In this document: piece after piece, positions 12,278 through 19,692 of the stretch
Position numbering within the stretch: position 1 is the stretch's first letter
Layout: every line of letters starts with the position of its first letter
Origin: Candidatus Berkelbacteria bacterium
Lineage (GTDB): Bacteria; Patescibacteriota; UBA1384; 2-12-FULL-50-11
DNA length: 25,990 nt
Assembly (NCBI GenBank): GCA_024654065.1
Contig: JANLIQ010000028.1
Coordinates: 1-25,990 of the forward strand
Direction of reading: 5' to 3'
Program-made: the position numbers and the translations under genes
The notes under the pieces: generated by a model
What the model was told of the DNA's origin: nothing
Database searches by the model: none
Seen by the model: only the letters and a program-made list of their open reading frames with translations

Positions 12278-13420
12278 TCATTCAGTAAGTTCGAATGCTT
12301 CCCTGTCACCGTCAAGAGAGCGCTTGAGTGCATCCTTATCGGTTTCGTTTAGTCGTTCGGCGGTAAAGATCTTGTCTAGTACACTCTTGTTATAGAATCG
12401 GAGAATTGAAGGTAGAACATCATATTCTCGTTGTAGTAGAACGCTTTCAGGCCCGGGCATAAATAAATCAGATAGATTGTCGGTTCCAATCCGAACCGGA
12501 ACTCCGGCTACGAGAAGCTCCCTGACACGCGCAAGAGAGTTATGTATTGGGCCAACGTGGTTGCGCATCTGTCGATTTGAGAGCGCCGCATGCGGACAAA
12601 CTATTACTCCAATGTTGTTTTCAATCAGCCCATCGACTAAACGCTTAAAACGATCTTCGCTGTCGCATGACGGTGATATCATATGAACCGCCCAAATCGG
12701 GGGCGGGTTTTTGATCCCGGCTGCAGTAATATTCCATCTTACTGCTTCCACTAAACGCTCCGTACCGCCTTCGTTTGGTGTGTTAGTTTGGTCGACGTGT
12801 ACTTGAAGTGGAATATTATTCCGTAAAGCCAGGTCGATAAGCAATCGGAGGTGCCCATTGAAGCCAACCGGGTGTCCCGGCCGATCATCACGCTCTGGTA
12901 GACCAACAAGAAACTGTGCCCGACTCGCCAGCTCTTCCAGGAGTTCGTAACGGTCCGACCCCCAGTCTTTAAAGCCGAAAATTGGATAGGCTCCAACCTT
13001 TAACTCGTAACCCTTCTTGACATACTCTGCTCGAAGTTTCAGAGCGACGTCGAACGCTCTCGACCCAATATCTACCGAGCAGTCGGTGATCGCGTTCATA
13101 CCAATTTCACCCGCTTTGATCTTTGCTTCGATTACCGTACGCATCCTTTGTTCGAGACTCTCTTTGGTATAGGCCGTCCCTCGATGCAAGACACCCGTGG
13201 CAGTCTGCTTGCGTGGCAGTGGGGCATCGCTGAAAGCGGTGAGTCCGCCTTCATGCTGGAAAAAGTCGTCTGCGTAGGTTAACGCCCGATCTAAGTGAAC
13301 ATGGTTATCAAACCAGCCAGTTGCAATCGCTTTGGAGGCTTCTGCTGTAGTCTGCTCCTCCAATAAAAAAGCTTCAGCTCTCTTGGGAGTAACTCTGCGC
13401 TTTGATATCTGCTTTGGCAT
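12278..13420 (-). CDS. Amidohydrolase, cytosine-deaminase (CodA)-like
   Basis: A 380-residue metal-dependent hydrolase of the amidohydrolase superfamily. Metal ligands appear in order: DNHVHLDRA (H40, H42), QVHVDQTN (H208), AVHMIS (H246) and IGTDNLSDLF (D314). The spacing and the HVDQ and GTDN forms are close to cytosine deaminase and related N-acyl/isocytosine hydrolases, but E. coli CodA has HxDE and HDD in these places, so the substrate may differ. The N-terminal beta domain is reduced. A TTGACC-17-TACGTT promoter ends 8 bases before the ATG, giving a nearly leaderless mRNA. Together with the deaminase and ITPase it hints at base salvage (inference). It converges on the DHODH gene, 28 bases apart. 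Confidence 0.82.
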   Translation of the reverse strand: MPKQISKRRVTPKRAEAFLLEEQTTAEASKAIATGWFDNHVHLDRALTYADDFFQHEGGLTAFSDAPLPRKQTATGVLHRGTAYTKESLEQRMRTVIEAKIKAGEIGMNAITDCSVDIGSRAFDVALKLRAEYVKKGYELKVGAYPIFGFKDWGSDRYELLEELASRAQFLVGLPERDDRPGHPVGFNGHLRLLIDLALRNNIPLQVHVDQTNTPNEGGTERLVEAVRWNITAAGIKNPPPIWAVHMISPSCDSEDRFKRLVDGLIENNIGVIVCPHAALSNRQMRNHVGPIHNSLARVRELLVAGVPVRIGTDNLSDLFMPGPESVLLQREYDVLPSILRFYNKSVLDKIFTAERLNETDKDALKRSLDGDREAFELTE

Positions 13421-13428
13421 CTAGAGCG

Positions 13429-13457
13429 AACGTAGAGGATTCATGACGCGCGGTCAA
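13429..13457 (-). promoter_or_regulatory. Promoter of the amidohydrolase gene
   Basis: On the minus strand TTGACC (plus 13452-13457), 17 bases, TACGTT (plus 13429-13434), then 8 bases to the ATG. It lies back to back with the plus-strand promoter at 13487. Confidence 0.6.
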
Positions 13458-13486
13458 CGGTCGGCCCGATTTTCGATAAAACAGTC

Positions 13487-13515
13487 TTGACATTCTCACC
13501 AGTCGGCAGAACAAT
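13487..13515 (+). promoter_or_regulatory. Promoter of the small membrane-protein gene at 13535
   Basis: TTGACA (13487-13492), 17 bases, AACAAT (13510-13515). A 13-base leader with AAGGAG (13525-13530) lies before the ATG. Confidence 0.6.
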
Positions 13516-13534
13516 TTGGGTAGTAAGGAGCTAG

Positions 13535-13825
13535 ATGCCAACAACAGTTATCGGCAGATGGTCGGTCGGATTGAACACTCTGTTTTTAGTTGCAATTACC
13601 GCTTCACTCCTGCTTGTTGAGGCGTTCAAATTGCTATCCTTTGACAACCGTTGGTGGGATATAACTGTCGCAATCGCCTTCCCGACAAGCATCATTGCTT
13701 TAATCACGGGGATAATTGCGGTTAGAAAACATCACGATCGTTCTGTCTTGATTTACTTATCTGTCGTCGTTGGTGTATGCACCATCCTCTTTGCCCTACT
13801 GCATAGTTTATTCATTAGTGATTGA
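13535..13825 (+). CDS. Small three-helix membrane protein, unknown function
   Basis: A 96-residue hydrophobic protein with helices at about residues 12-33, 42-63 and 70-93, separated by SFDNRWWD and the basic VRKHHDRS. The positive loop places the N terminus outside and the C terminus outside, or the reverse if the first helix is not inserted. No motif points to a function. It has its own promoter and an AAGGAG ribosome site 4 bases before the ATG. It ends 4 bases from the convergent methyltransferase gene. Confidence 0.68.
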   Translation: MPTTVIGRWSVGLNTLFLVAITASLLLVEAFKLLSFDNRWWDITVAIAFPTSIIALITGIIAVRKHHDRSVLIYLSVVVGVCTILFALLHSLFISD

Positions 13826-13829
13826 GACG

Positions 13830-14381
13830 CTACGGCTTGAGACGGTACAATCTAATAGTTGTCTTTTTGCCAAGGTTTGTCGTTTCGCAGGTTTCCATGG
13901 GCTGGTGATTAGGGAAAGAAAAGGCCAGCGAGACTATAGTAGTTTTCTTTCCGATGTGCCGGAACAACCAGGATTCGATTTGGGCGAGAGTTTCGTTGAG
14001 TAAGTAGAGATAAACGACATCCGCGGTTGTTAGCTGGCGCTCAATTTGACGAAAGTCGCCCCGAACAATTGTGATATCTTTGGCGTGCCCACCGAGCCAA
14101 ACATTAATTATCGATCGCCAGTAGCCGTAGTACGATCGATCAACGCCAACACCTTTTGCCCTAAACTCTTTTGTGGCCAATACTAGTGACCGAGCGTTGC
14201 CACAGCCAAGATCGATAACCGTCTGTCCTGGTGATAATCCAGTCAGTTTCAAACAGTCGCGAATTGCTTTTGGGCTGGCATAAACGATTGGTGAGCCGGA
14301 AATCGTGGCCATTAGTAATGAAGCCTGCCAAAAGAGAACAAATACCGAAATAATCAGGAGGACTGACAGGGTGATTAGCAT
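13830..14381 (-). CDS. Membrane-anchored class I methyltransferase (FAM173-like)
   Basis: A 183-residue protein with an N-terminal membrane helix (ITLSVLLIISVFVLFWQASLL, about 3-23) and a short methyltransferase domain. Motif I is VIDLGCGNAR (55-64), followed by GVGVDRS at the end of strand 2 and ADVVYLYLLNETLAQIE, the strand 4 region. The order helix, PIVYASPKAIRDCLKL, motif I and VVYLYLL is that of the FAM173/ATPSCKMT protein-lysine methyltransferases, which in eukaryotes modify ATP-synthase subunit c; bacterial members have unknown substrates. A substrate within or near the membrane is likely (inference). No strong promoter is recognised upstream. Confidence 0.78.
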   Translation of the reverse strand: MLITLSVLLIISVFVLFWQASLLMATISGSPIVYASPKAIRDCLKLTGLSPGQTVIDLGCGNARSLVLATKEFRAKGVGVDRSYYGYWRSIINVWLGGHAKDITIVRGDFRQIERQLTTADVVYLYLLNETLAQIESWLFRHIGKKTTIVSLAFSFPNHQPMETCETTNLGKKTTIRLYRLKP

Positions 14382-14541
14382 TCTTGTACTTCAATACTAG
14401 ACATAGTTTCTCGAAAGCGGTACCGAACAATTCCCGTACCTTGCAGGTTGACATCAGTAAGTCTCATAGGTAGATGTTACCATTTTTCGGAAAAATGTTG
14501 CTCACAAGCTACGGTAGTTCTGGCATACTAGAAGGCATAAA

Positions 14542-14829
14542 ATGTCTTCCCTAAACAGCAAGAAGATTTCCGGCGCCCACACCAGCAGAATCGAAGTGGC
14601 AAAAAGCATAATTGAGGCTGCTAGTAAGCTTGGATGCGTGAACAAGATCGTCCTTGGCGTCATAAAGCAAGTAAAATCTCCGCCTGTATATAAAAGTATA
14701 AAAGTAGCCGAGGTACCGGCCGGAATCCGAGTTAGGGTTCGTGGCCCAAAGTCTGTCCAGGAGCTCTTTATATATACCAGCGATCGCCCAGTAGCGACCG
14801 CGACGATCGCTGAAGTATTTAATAGCTAG
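14542..14829 (+). CDS. Small DUF2103-like protein
   Basis: A 95-residue basic soluble protein. GAHTSRIEVAKSIIEAASKLG (in two parts, about 11-31), KIVLGVIK, AGIRVRVRGPKSVQELFIYT and a final helix follow the order of the DUF2103 family (TH at the start, a PGxI-like turn, GxxVxxR and VQE.F.YT), described as possible metal-binding proteins; the metal ligands are not clear here. Function unknown. A CATACT box lies 12 bases before the ATG but no convincing -35 goes with it. Confidence 0.62.
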   Translation: MSSLNSKKISGAHTSRIEVAKSIIEAASKLGCVNKIVLGVIKQVKSPPVYKSIKVAEVPAGIRVRVRGPKSVQELFIYTSDRPVATATIAEVFNS

Positions 14830-14897
14830 CGCCACTAAACCCTCGCTAGTACAGCCACAGGGTGGTAACGGGTTAAGCTTTATGACTTACAGTGAAG

Positions 14898-14925
14898 AGA
14901 CTCCCAGGCATTTGCCTGGGAGTCT
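14898..14925. terminator. Strong 12-bp hairpin between convergent genes
   Basis: AGACTCCCAGGC (14898-14909) and GCCTGGGAGTCT (14914-14925) pair perfectly around ATTT. It lies between the end of the DUF2103-like gene and the end of the minus-strand gene at 14952, so it can serve both directions. Neither side has a T-run, so it is not a canonical intrinsic terminator. Confidence 0.65.
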
Positions 14926-14951
14926 CCACTTTCCCTAAATTAAGACTTCGA

Positions 14952-15359
14952 CTACTTTTTGTTGAGGTAGTCGCTAATCTTCTGGTTGATCTGCGAGTCG
15001 TCCTTCATATCTTCAATATGGTTGATGCGGTCGCGATTAATGCGCATTGTATCCGTTGGGCCATAAATCTCATCGCCAAGCTTGATTAAGTCAACTGTGG
15101 CCTCGGACGGAGCAGGTGTTTTGCTATCAGCTGGGATTAAAGAAGATTGAGATCGTAGGTAGTAAATATCCTTGAGGACGACAACTTGATTATGCAAGTC
15201 GCTGGCGTAGCCAAAGTAAACCTGGCCATCAGCCAAGAATACCGCCTGTCGAGGTCCTGATGTGTCAGGCTTGCGACTCTGCCATGATGCGTAACCGGAC
15301 CAAAACACCGCAACAACAACTATTAGGCCAAAAACTGTTCCGTAGAGTTTATTATTCAT
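14952..15359 (-). CDS. Conserved exported membrane-anchored protein of Patescibacteria type
   Basis: A 135-residue protein: an N-terminal anchor (YGTVFGLIVVVAVFWSGYASW, about residues 6-26), then an extracellular domain with AVFLADGQVYFGYASDLHNQ (about 39-58), VLKDIYYLRSQ (about 61-71), a Ser/Pro linker and LIKLGDEIYGPTDTMRINRD (about 91-110). I recognise this AVFLxDGQVYFG...DIYYL...KLGxExxGPxDxMxINR pattern as a recurrent hypothetical family in Saccharibacteria and relatives (from memory). The function is unknown. A consensus TATAAT lies 25 bases before the ATG, and GGAG in the leader may serve as ribosome site. Confidence 0.75.
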   Translation of the reverse strand: MNNKLYGTVFGLIVVVAVFWSGYASWQSRKPDTSGPRQAVFLADGQVYFGYASDLHNQVVVLKDIYYLRSQSSLIPADSKTPAPSEATVDLIKLGDEIYGPTDTMRINRDRINHIEDMKDDSQINQKISDYLNKK

Positions 15360-15384
15360 TCCCTATCTATCTCCATTTTTCTAG

Positions 15385-15390
15385 ATTATA
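15385..15390 (-). promoter_or_regulatory. TATAAT -10 box for the 14952-15359 gene
   Basis: On the minus strand TATAAT (plus 15385-15390) gives a leader of about 18 bases. The region 17-18 bases further up reads CGCACA, a poor -35. Confidence 0.5.
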
Positions 15391-15692
15391 TTTTTAAACT
15401 TATTACTGTGTGCGACTAAACGACAGTCGATCACCGATCAACCACTGACATCAATATTAGTAGTTTTCGGCCGAAAATCAAATCCTGCTTTCCACTGGTT
15501 CGAAATACGGTCGGTCAGGATTGTCATTGGTTGATATAAGGTTTTTGGGTTGTTTTCGATACTTTAGTCGACAATTCAAACCCGTTAGGGTGGGTCTTGA
15601 CAAGTTGTCAGTATCGCCCATAGTAGAATAGTGAGTAGTTGGTTTGTACTGGTCGACAACAGTCAGCTAGATACACGAGTAGTATAAGAAAA
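15391..15692 (+). promoter_or_regulatory. Long upstream region of the large surface-protein gene
   Basis: This 300-base non-coding stretch holds a perfect 14-base palindrome TTTTCGGCCGAAAA (15464-15477), two GTCGAC sites (near 15568 and 15650), and a candidate promoter: TTGACA (15597-15602) embedded in the inverted repeat TGACAA-G-TTGTCA (15598-15610), with TAGAAT at 15624-15629. The spacing of 21 bases is too long for the standard form, so either the -10 is TAGTAG (15621-15626, 18 bases) or a regulator distorts the DNA. A second TAGTAT lies at 15681. No coding sequence is evident on either strand. Confidence 0.5.
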
Positions 15693-15698
15693 AGGAGG
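15693..15698 (+). promoter_or_regulatory. Strong Shine-Dalgarno site that selects an AUA start
   Basis: AGGAGG at 15693-15698 is followed by AAAAA and then ATA at 15704. No ATG, GTG or TTG lies in frame within normal distance; the first is GTG at 15746, 47 bases on. Confidence 0.7.
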
Positions 15699-15703
15699 AA
15701 AAA

Positions 15704-18511
15704 ATAAAAAATATATCATTCATTAAAAAAAGCATTGGCTTATTAGTGGGAGTGGCCACTGCTTCCATCTTCGCACTCGCATTGTCGATTGCGGCTCCCA
15801 TGGCGGCGTTGGCCGCCTCCGCTGACAACGTTGTCGGCACCTTCACCGTTAAACCTAGCGGTGGCGTCTATGGAGGAATTAATTTCCAAAATAGCGGTGG
15901 TGTCTACGGTGGTTCTACATTGTATGACAATGGGGACTTCCACGTTGGTACAGACAATCTATTGTTCCTTGATGCTCCTGTTATGGTAAATGTCTCAAAC
16001 GCCCTCTCATTCGGAGGTGCACTACGAGCCAACAACATTAGCAGCAAGGCATTCAACGGTTCTCAGCTATATGATGACGCCAACTTTCATATCGCGACCG
16101 ACGATGCGATGTACTTTGACGCTACAAGCTTCATCTTTAAGGCTGGTTCGACCTTCTCGGGTCTACCTGTCGCTGCTGGTGCGGTAGCTATAGCTCCAAC
16201 CGCAGCGCAGACAATACTGCCGACTGGTAACACAGTGCCTTTGGCCATTCAATTGTCATCTGGTGGTAACACCAATATCTTGAACTTGAATAGCGCAGCT
16301 GGAACAACCGTGGTTAGCTTTGGCGCCACTGGTAACACAGCTATCTCTGGCACATTGGCAGTAACAAACGATGCTACCTTCGCTGGTAACGTCACATTGG
16401 GCGATGCCGCTGGTGACACAATCACCTTCACAGGCACACCAACATTCGCTGCCTTGAACGCAACAACTGTTACAGCTAACACCCTAAGCGGTTCAGCAGT
16501 AACAAGCACTGGCGCTCTATACAACAACATCACAACTGGTGCTGTTGGAATGGCAACCGGTCTAACGACTGGTAACTTGACTCTTGGTGGCGCTCAAACA
16601 ACCGGTACAATCACCATTGGTGTTGCGACCCAAACTGGGAACGTAGTCATCCACGGTGGTGTCACTGGCGGAGCAAACACCTTGTTTAGTGGTTCAACCA
16701 CTTCAACAATCGCTATGGGTGGCTCGTTAACCACAGGTACTCTTACCTTGGGTAACGCTGCCATGACCGGCGCAACCGTTCTAAGTGGTGGTACGACTGC
16801 CGCTAACACGATCTTCGCTGGTACAACAACTGGTTCGATCACCATGGGTGCTGGTCTAACGACTGGTACATATACATTAGGTGTCGCAACCCAGACAGGT
16901 GCAGCCGTTCTTAACGGTGGCACAACTGCTGCCAACACCATCTTCGCCGGTGTAACAACTGGTTCGATTACCTTGGGTGCTGGTAACACAACCGGTAACA
17001 TCACAATTGGTAACGCTGCTGCCACAAGCGGTATCACAGTTATCAACGGTGGTACGACTGCCGCGAACACCTTGTTCAACGGCACGACAACTGGTTCGAT
17101 CGCATCTGGTGCTGCTTTGACAACTGGTAACTTCACAATTGGTAACGCTGCAGCTACGACAAGCCAAACCATCATTAACGGTGGCTTAACTTCAACAACT
17201 GCTGCTCCAAACCAATTGTTCCCGAACACCACGACAGGTAACATGTCGATTGGTCAAGGTCTAACAACCGGTGGCCTGTGGATTGGTGGCGGCGTAATTG
17301 CTGCTGGTACGATCAACATTGCTAACGGTACGGTTGCTGGTGCTGCCTCTGGTGGTGCACAGACAATCAACATCGCTGGTGCCCTTGCGACCGGTGGTAT
17401 CTCGACAATCAACATTGGTACAGCTGCTGCTGCTAACGTCGTAACGATGGGTTCAACCAACGGTGCGGCTTCCCTAGCTCTTGACGCTGGTACTGGTGCT
17501 TTGACAATAGGTAACTCTGCTGCTGCTCGCACATGGAGCGTTGGTACGGGTGCCGCTGTTCAAACAGTCAACATGTTCACAGGTAACGCTGCTCACACCA
17601 TCGTTATGGGTTACGGTACCGCCGGTGTAGCTGGCACAACCACCATTAACGCTGGTACGGGTGGCTTGAACCTAGCAAACACAGCTGATGCGCGAACGAT
17701 CGCCATTGGTACAGGTGCTGCTGCTCAGACCTGGAACGTTGGTACAGGTGCTGCTATTCAAACAATGAACATTGCTACTGGAAACGCCGCTCACGTTATC
17801 GTCATTGGTAACGCCACAGCTGGCGGAGCTGCTTCGACAACAATCCACGCTGGTACAGGCGGAGCCAACTTGTTCACCACGGCTGATGCTCGCACGATCG
17901 CCATTGGTACAGGTGCCGCTGCTAACACATGGAACGTTGGTACAGGTGCTGCTATCCAAACGGTTAACATGTTCACCGGAAACGTTGCTAACGTTATCAT
18001 CATTGGTAACGCTACGGCTGGTACAGCTGCTTCGACAACAATCCACGCTGGTACAGGTGGTTTGAACCTAGGTACATCTGCTGACGCTCGAACGATTGCT
18101 ATTGGTACTGGTGCCGCCATTCAGACGGTTAACCTTGCCACTGGTAACGTTGCTAACGTTATCACCATGGGTGACATCACAGGCGCCCCTGTCGGCACTG
18201 TCCGACTATCTGGTGCTACTGTCACCATCCAAGGTGGGTTCAACTACGCAGTTGACGCCCAAGCGAGCGACACCTATGTCGTAACCTTGGCTCCGGCCCT
18301 AACAGGCTACGTCGCTGGTCAGGTTATCTACTTCTTCGCTGCAACAGCTAACACCGGTGCCGCTACGATTAACGCTAACGGCCTAGGTGCTCAGACTATT
18401 GTGAAGCGAGCTGCGACCGCTCTTGCTGACGGAGATATCCCTGCAAGCGCTATCGCACACATCGTGTACGACGGGACCAACTTCCAGTTGATGAACCCGA
18501 TCGTCGAGTAG
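15704..18511 (+). CDS. Large repetitive secreted surface protein (putative adhesin), likely AUA start
   Basis: About 935 residues. Read from the ATA at 15704, 5 bases after AGGAGG, the N terminus is (M)KNISFIKKSIGLLVGVATAS then FALALSIAAPMAALAAS, a complete signal peptide with a basic n-region, hydrophobic core and AxA sites; the GTG at 15746 would remove the basic part. The mature protein is Gly/Ala/Thr/Asn-rich, almost free of Cys and charge. It has two related N-terminal blocks (LYDNGDFHVGTDNLLFLDA and LYDDANFHIATDDAMYFDA), a 43-residue repeat zone, a 66-residue repeat zone and a C-terminal domain (from about ASDTYVVTL to FQLMNPIVE) like those of phage tail fibres and bacterial surface appendages. 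A beta-solenoid stalk with a distal binding domain is likely. Codon use is very biased (GGT, AAC, GCT), as in highly expressed genes. No sorting motif or anchor helix is seen. Confidence 0.82.
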   Translation: MKNISFIKKSIGLLVGVATASIFALALSIAAPMAALAASADNVVGTFTVKPSGGVYGGINFQNSGGVYGGSTLYDNGDFHVGTDNLLFLDAPVMVNVSNALSFGGALRANNISSKAFNGSQLYDDANFHIATDDAMYFDATSFIFKAGSTFSGLPVAAGAVAIAPTAAQTILPTGNTVPLAIQLSSGGNTNILNLNSAAGTTVVSFGATGNTAISGTLAVTNDATFAGNVTLGDAAGDTITFTGTPTFAALNATTVTANTLSGSAVTSTGALYNNITTGAVGMATGLTTGNLTLGGAQTTGTITIGVATQTGNVVIHGGVTGGANTLFSGSTTSTIAMGGSLTTGTLTLGNAAMTGATVLSGGTTAANTIFAGTTTGSITMGAGLTTGTYTLGVATQTGAAVLNGGTTAANTIFAGVTTGSITLGAGNTTGNITIGNAAATSGITVINGGTTAANTLFNGTTTGSIASGAALTTGNFTIGNAAATTSQTIINGGLTSTTAAPNQLFPNTTTGNMSIGQGLTTGGLWIGGGVIAAGTINIANGTVAGAASGGAQTINIAGALATGGISTINIGTAAAANVVTMGSTNGAASLALDAGTGALTIGNSAAARTWSVGTGAAVQTVNMFTGNAAHTIVMGYGTAGVAGTTTINAGTGGLNLANTADARTIAIGTGAAAQTWNVGTGAAIQTMNIATGNAAHVIVIGNATAGGAASTTIHAGTGGANLFTTADARTIAIGTGAAANTWNVGTGAAIQTVNMFTGNVANVIIIGNATAGTAASTTIHAGTGGLNLGTSADARTIAIGTGAAIQTVNLATGNVANVITMGDITGAPVGTVRLSGATVTIQGGFNYAVDAQASDTYVVTLAPALTGYVAGQVIYFFAATANTGAATINANGLGAQTIVKRAATALADGDIPASAIAHIVYDGTNFQLMNPIVE
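16595..17260 (+). repeat. Tandem 129-132 bp repeats encoding a 43-44 residue unit
   Basis: Five units start at 16595, 16727, 16856, 16985 and 17117 with spacings of 132, 129, 129 and 132 bases. Each reads roughly TTG-x-x-T(L/I)G(N/V)A, then (V/I)-x-x-GGTTAANT(I/L)F and TTTGSI. Neighbouring units are highly alike at DNA level, so they may recombine. Confidence 0.85.
17486..18180 (+). repeat. Tandem 198 bp repeats encoding a 66-residue unit
   Basis: Units start at 17486, 17684, 17882 and 18080, exactly 198 bases apart. Each contains ADARTIAIGTGAAAQTWNVG, then TGAAIQTxNxxTGN, a IGNATAG turn and ASTTIHAGTGGLNL. The first copy is diverged at its start and the last is about 11 residues short. Confidence 0.88.
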
Positions 18512-18535
18512 TTCTAAACTCTAAGAACACTCAAA

Positions 18536-18563
18536 CCAAAAAAGGGCTTCGGCCCTTTTTTGG
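18536..18563 (+). terminator. Intrinsic terminator of the surface-protein gene (cUUCGg tetraloop)
   Basis: CCAAAAAAGGGC (18536-18547) pairs over 12 bp with GCCCTTTTTTGG (18552-18563) around the very stable TTCG loop closed by C-G; six T follow the GC core. It lies 24 bases after the stop codon and insulates the genes downstream. The A-tract makes it bidirectional. Confidence 0.95.
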
Positions 18564-18569
18564 TACACC

Positions 18570-18598
18570 TAGACTGTCGGTTGCGACATTGCTATGAT
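18570..18598 (+). promoter_or_regulatory. Promoter of the first exported partner gene
   Basis: TAGACT (18570-18575), 17 bases, TATGAT (18593-18598), 13 bases before the ATG at 18612. The leader would be about 6 bases with no Shine-Dalgarno site. Confidence 0.5.
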
Positions 18599-18611
18599 AA
18601 ATGGCAGTTAA

Positions 18612-19568
18612 ATGATAATAAAACTTGAAGTAAATAGGGGTGGCTTAAGGTGGGTTGTCGCCTTATTACTAGCTGTCGGTCTATTCTTTGGTGGCTTCTA
18701 TGCTCATCAAACAATCGGACCTAGCAAGCCGACTCAACAGATAACCGATCAAAAGAATAGCTACTATATAAGTTTTGACGACTATTACTACGAGATACCG
18801 AAGCAGAAAGCGGCGGATGACAAACTGGTGCCAGGCGGTCAGTTCCTCTACAACACGGGGGTTGCCATCAAAGCTAATAGCCTCGAGAGTCTCTTCAATG
18901 ACGGGGCAATCGCTGTTCAGGCGCTCATTCCTCTTAATGCTGACACCGGAGCTTTTGAAAGATATGTCAACGAATCTGTAAAACCGTCCGCCGCTAGCGC
19001 TTTTAAGGGTACTGCTGAAGTGACATTCGATACCCGCAAGAAAGATAACGTGCGGGTCGCAGAGGTCGTCTCTAAAAAAGACGGGGCGGTTATTCGTCGC
19101 CAATATATCGTTAACTTGCCGCAATCAGTGGCCGTTATCTCTAAGGACGACGGTGAAGCATTCCGTAAGATCGGGGAATCAGTGAGTCAGGCCTCAGCAA
19201 AGTTCTCAGATTACGAGAAAATGAAGCTTCAGGTACTATCTCAATCGTTTATGTTAAGTAACCGGATGTTTGATGACATGTACCGACTGGCCCACGAAGA
19301 TTTTAGAGGAGCGGCAAGTGTTGACGCCCTAAACAGGTTGGCTGATAAATCAAAAGAGATTTTCTCGCTTGAAGCCAAGGTGTCGGGCGTCAATTTAACT
19401 AATAAAGACGAGATGAGCGCTACCATTCACTACACTGACCCTGAAAAGCCGGCGAACAACAAAATTGGAACCCTTACCTTTCGAAAAGCAGCTGGTGAGT
19501 GGAAGCTGTTTACTCTACAGCTACCGAACGGTACAGTAACCGGTGCAACACAGGAACCGCCTAAATAA
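18612..19568 (+). CDS. Anchored exported protein A, paralogue of the next gene
   Basis: A 318-residue protein with a short basic N terminus, an anchor (WVVALLLAVGLFFGGFYAH, about 14-32) and an extracellular part. The first 150 residues of that part contain YYISFDDYYYEIP, LVPGGQFLYNTG and a (L)ESLFNDGAIAVQALIPL strand; the C-terminal 100 residues end in GTLTFRKAAGEWKLFTLQLP, a cystatin/NTF2-like pattern (TGTxxFxKxxGxWKxxxLxLP) common in exported bacterial proteins. The gene at 19693 has the same layout and related motifs, so the two arose by duplication. No enzyme motif is seen. The position right after the surface-protein gene suggests a role in its display or in attachment (inference). Confidence 0.72.
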   Translation: MIIKLEVNRGGLRWVVALLLAVGLFFGGFYAHQTIGPSKPTQQITDQKNSYYISFDDYYYEIPKQKAADDKLVPGGQFLYNTGVAIKANSLESLFNDGAIAVQALIPLNADTGAFERYVNESVKPSAASAFKGTAEVTFDTRKKDNVRVAEVVSKKDGAVIRRQYIVNLPQSVAVISKDDGEAFRKIGESVSQASAKFSDYEKMKLQVLSQSFMLSNRMFDDMYRLAHEDFRGAASVDALNRLADKSKEIFSLEAKVSGVNLTNKDEMSATIHYTDPEKPANNKIGTLTFRKAAGEWKLFTLQLPNGTVTGATQEPPK

Positions 19569-19598
19569 CAGGTTGTGGGCCGTTCTAGAGTTGTTGTC

Positions 19599-19628
19599 TT
19601 GACAGGGTTGAAGAAGGAATCGCAGTAT
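19599..19628 (+). promoter_or_regulatory. Promoter of the second exported partner gene
   Basis: TTGACA (19599-19604), 18 bases, CAGTAT (19623-19628). The leader is near 60 bases and ends in AAAGGTGG 6-7 bases before the ATG at 19693. Confidence 0.5.
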
Positions 19629-19692
19629 GTTAGTGTGAATGAAACGAAGATTAAGATCAATTCTATTTTAATATGATGAAAGGTGGTAATTA

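Noticed and set aside
14481..14497. CATTTTTCGGAAAAATG hairpin upstream of the DUF2103-like gene considered as a terminator
   Set aside because: No gene ends into it on either strand: it lies between two divergent genes, and its 7-bp AT-rich stem is weak.
14838..14890. Paired arms AACCC/GGGTT and CCAC/GTGG considered as a tRNA
   Set aside because: No T-loop GGTTCGA sequence, no seven-base acceptor stem and no anticodon-stem geometry.
16249..18120. Several long minus-strand and shifted open frames inside the large repetitive gene, one over 200 codons, rich in Val/Pro/Ala
   Set aside because: They mirror the biased codons and repeats of the plus-strand gene, change with the repeat units, have no ribosome site, and encode low-complexity sequence.
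16595..18180. Tandem repeats considered as a CRISPR array
   Set aside because: The units are 129-132 and 198 bases, in frame, coding and without unique spacers; there are no cas genes.
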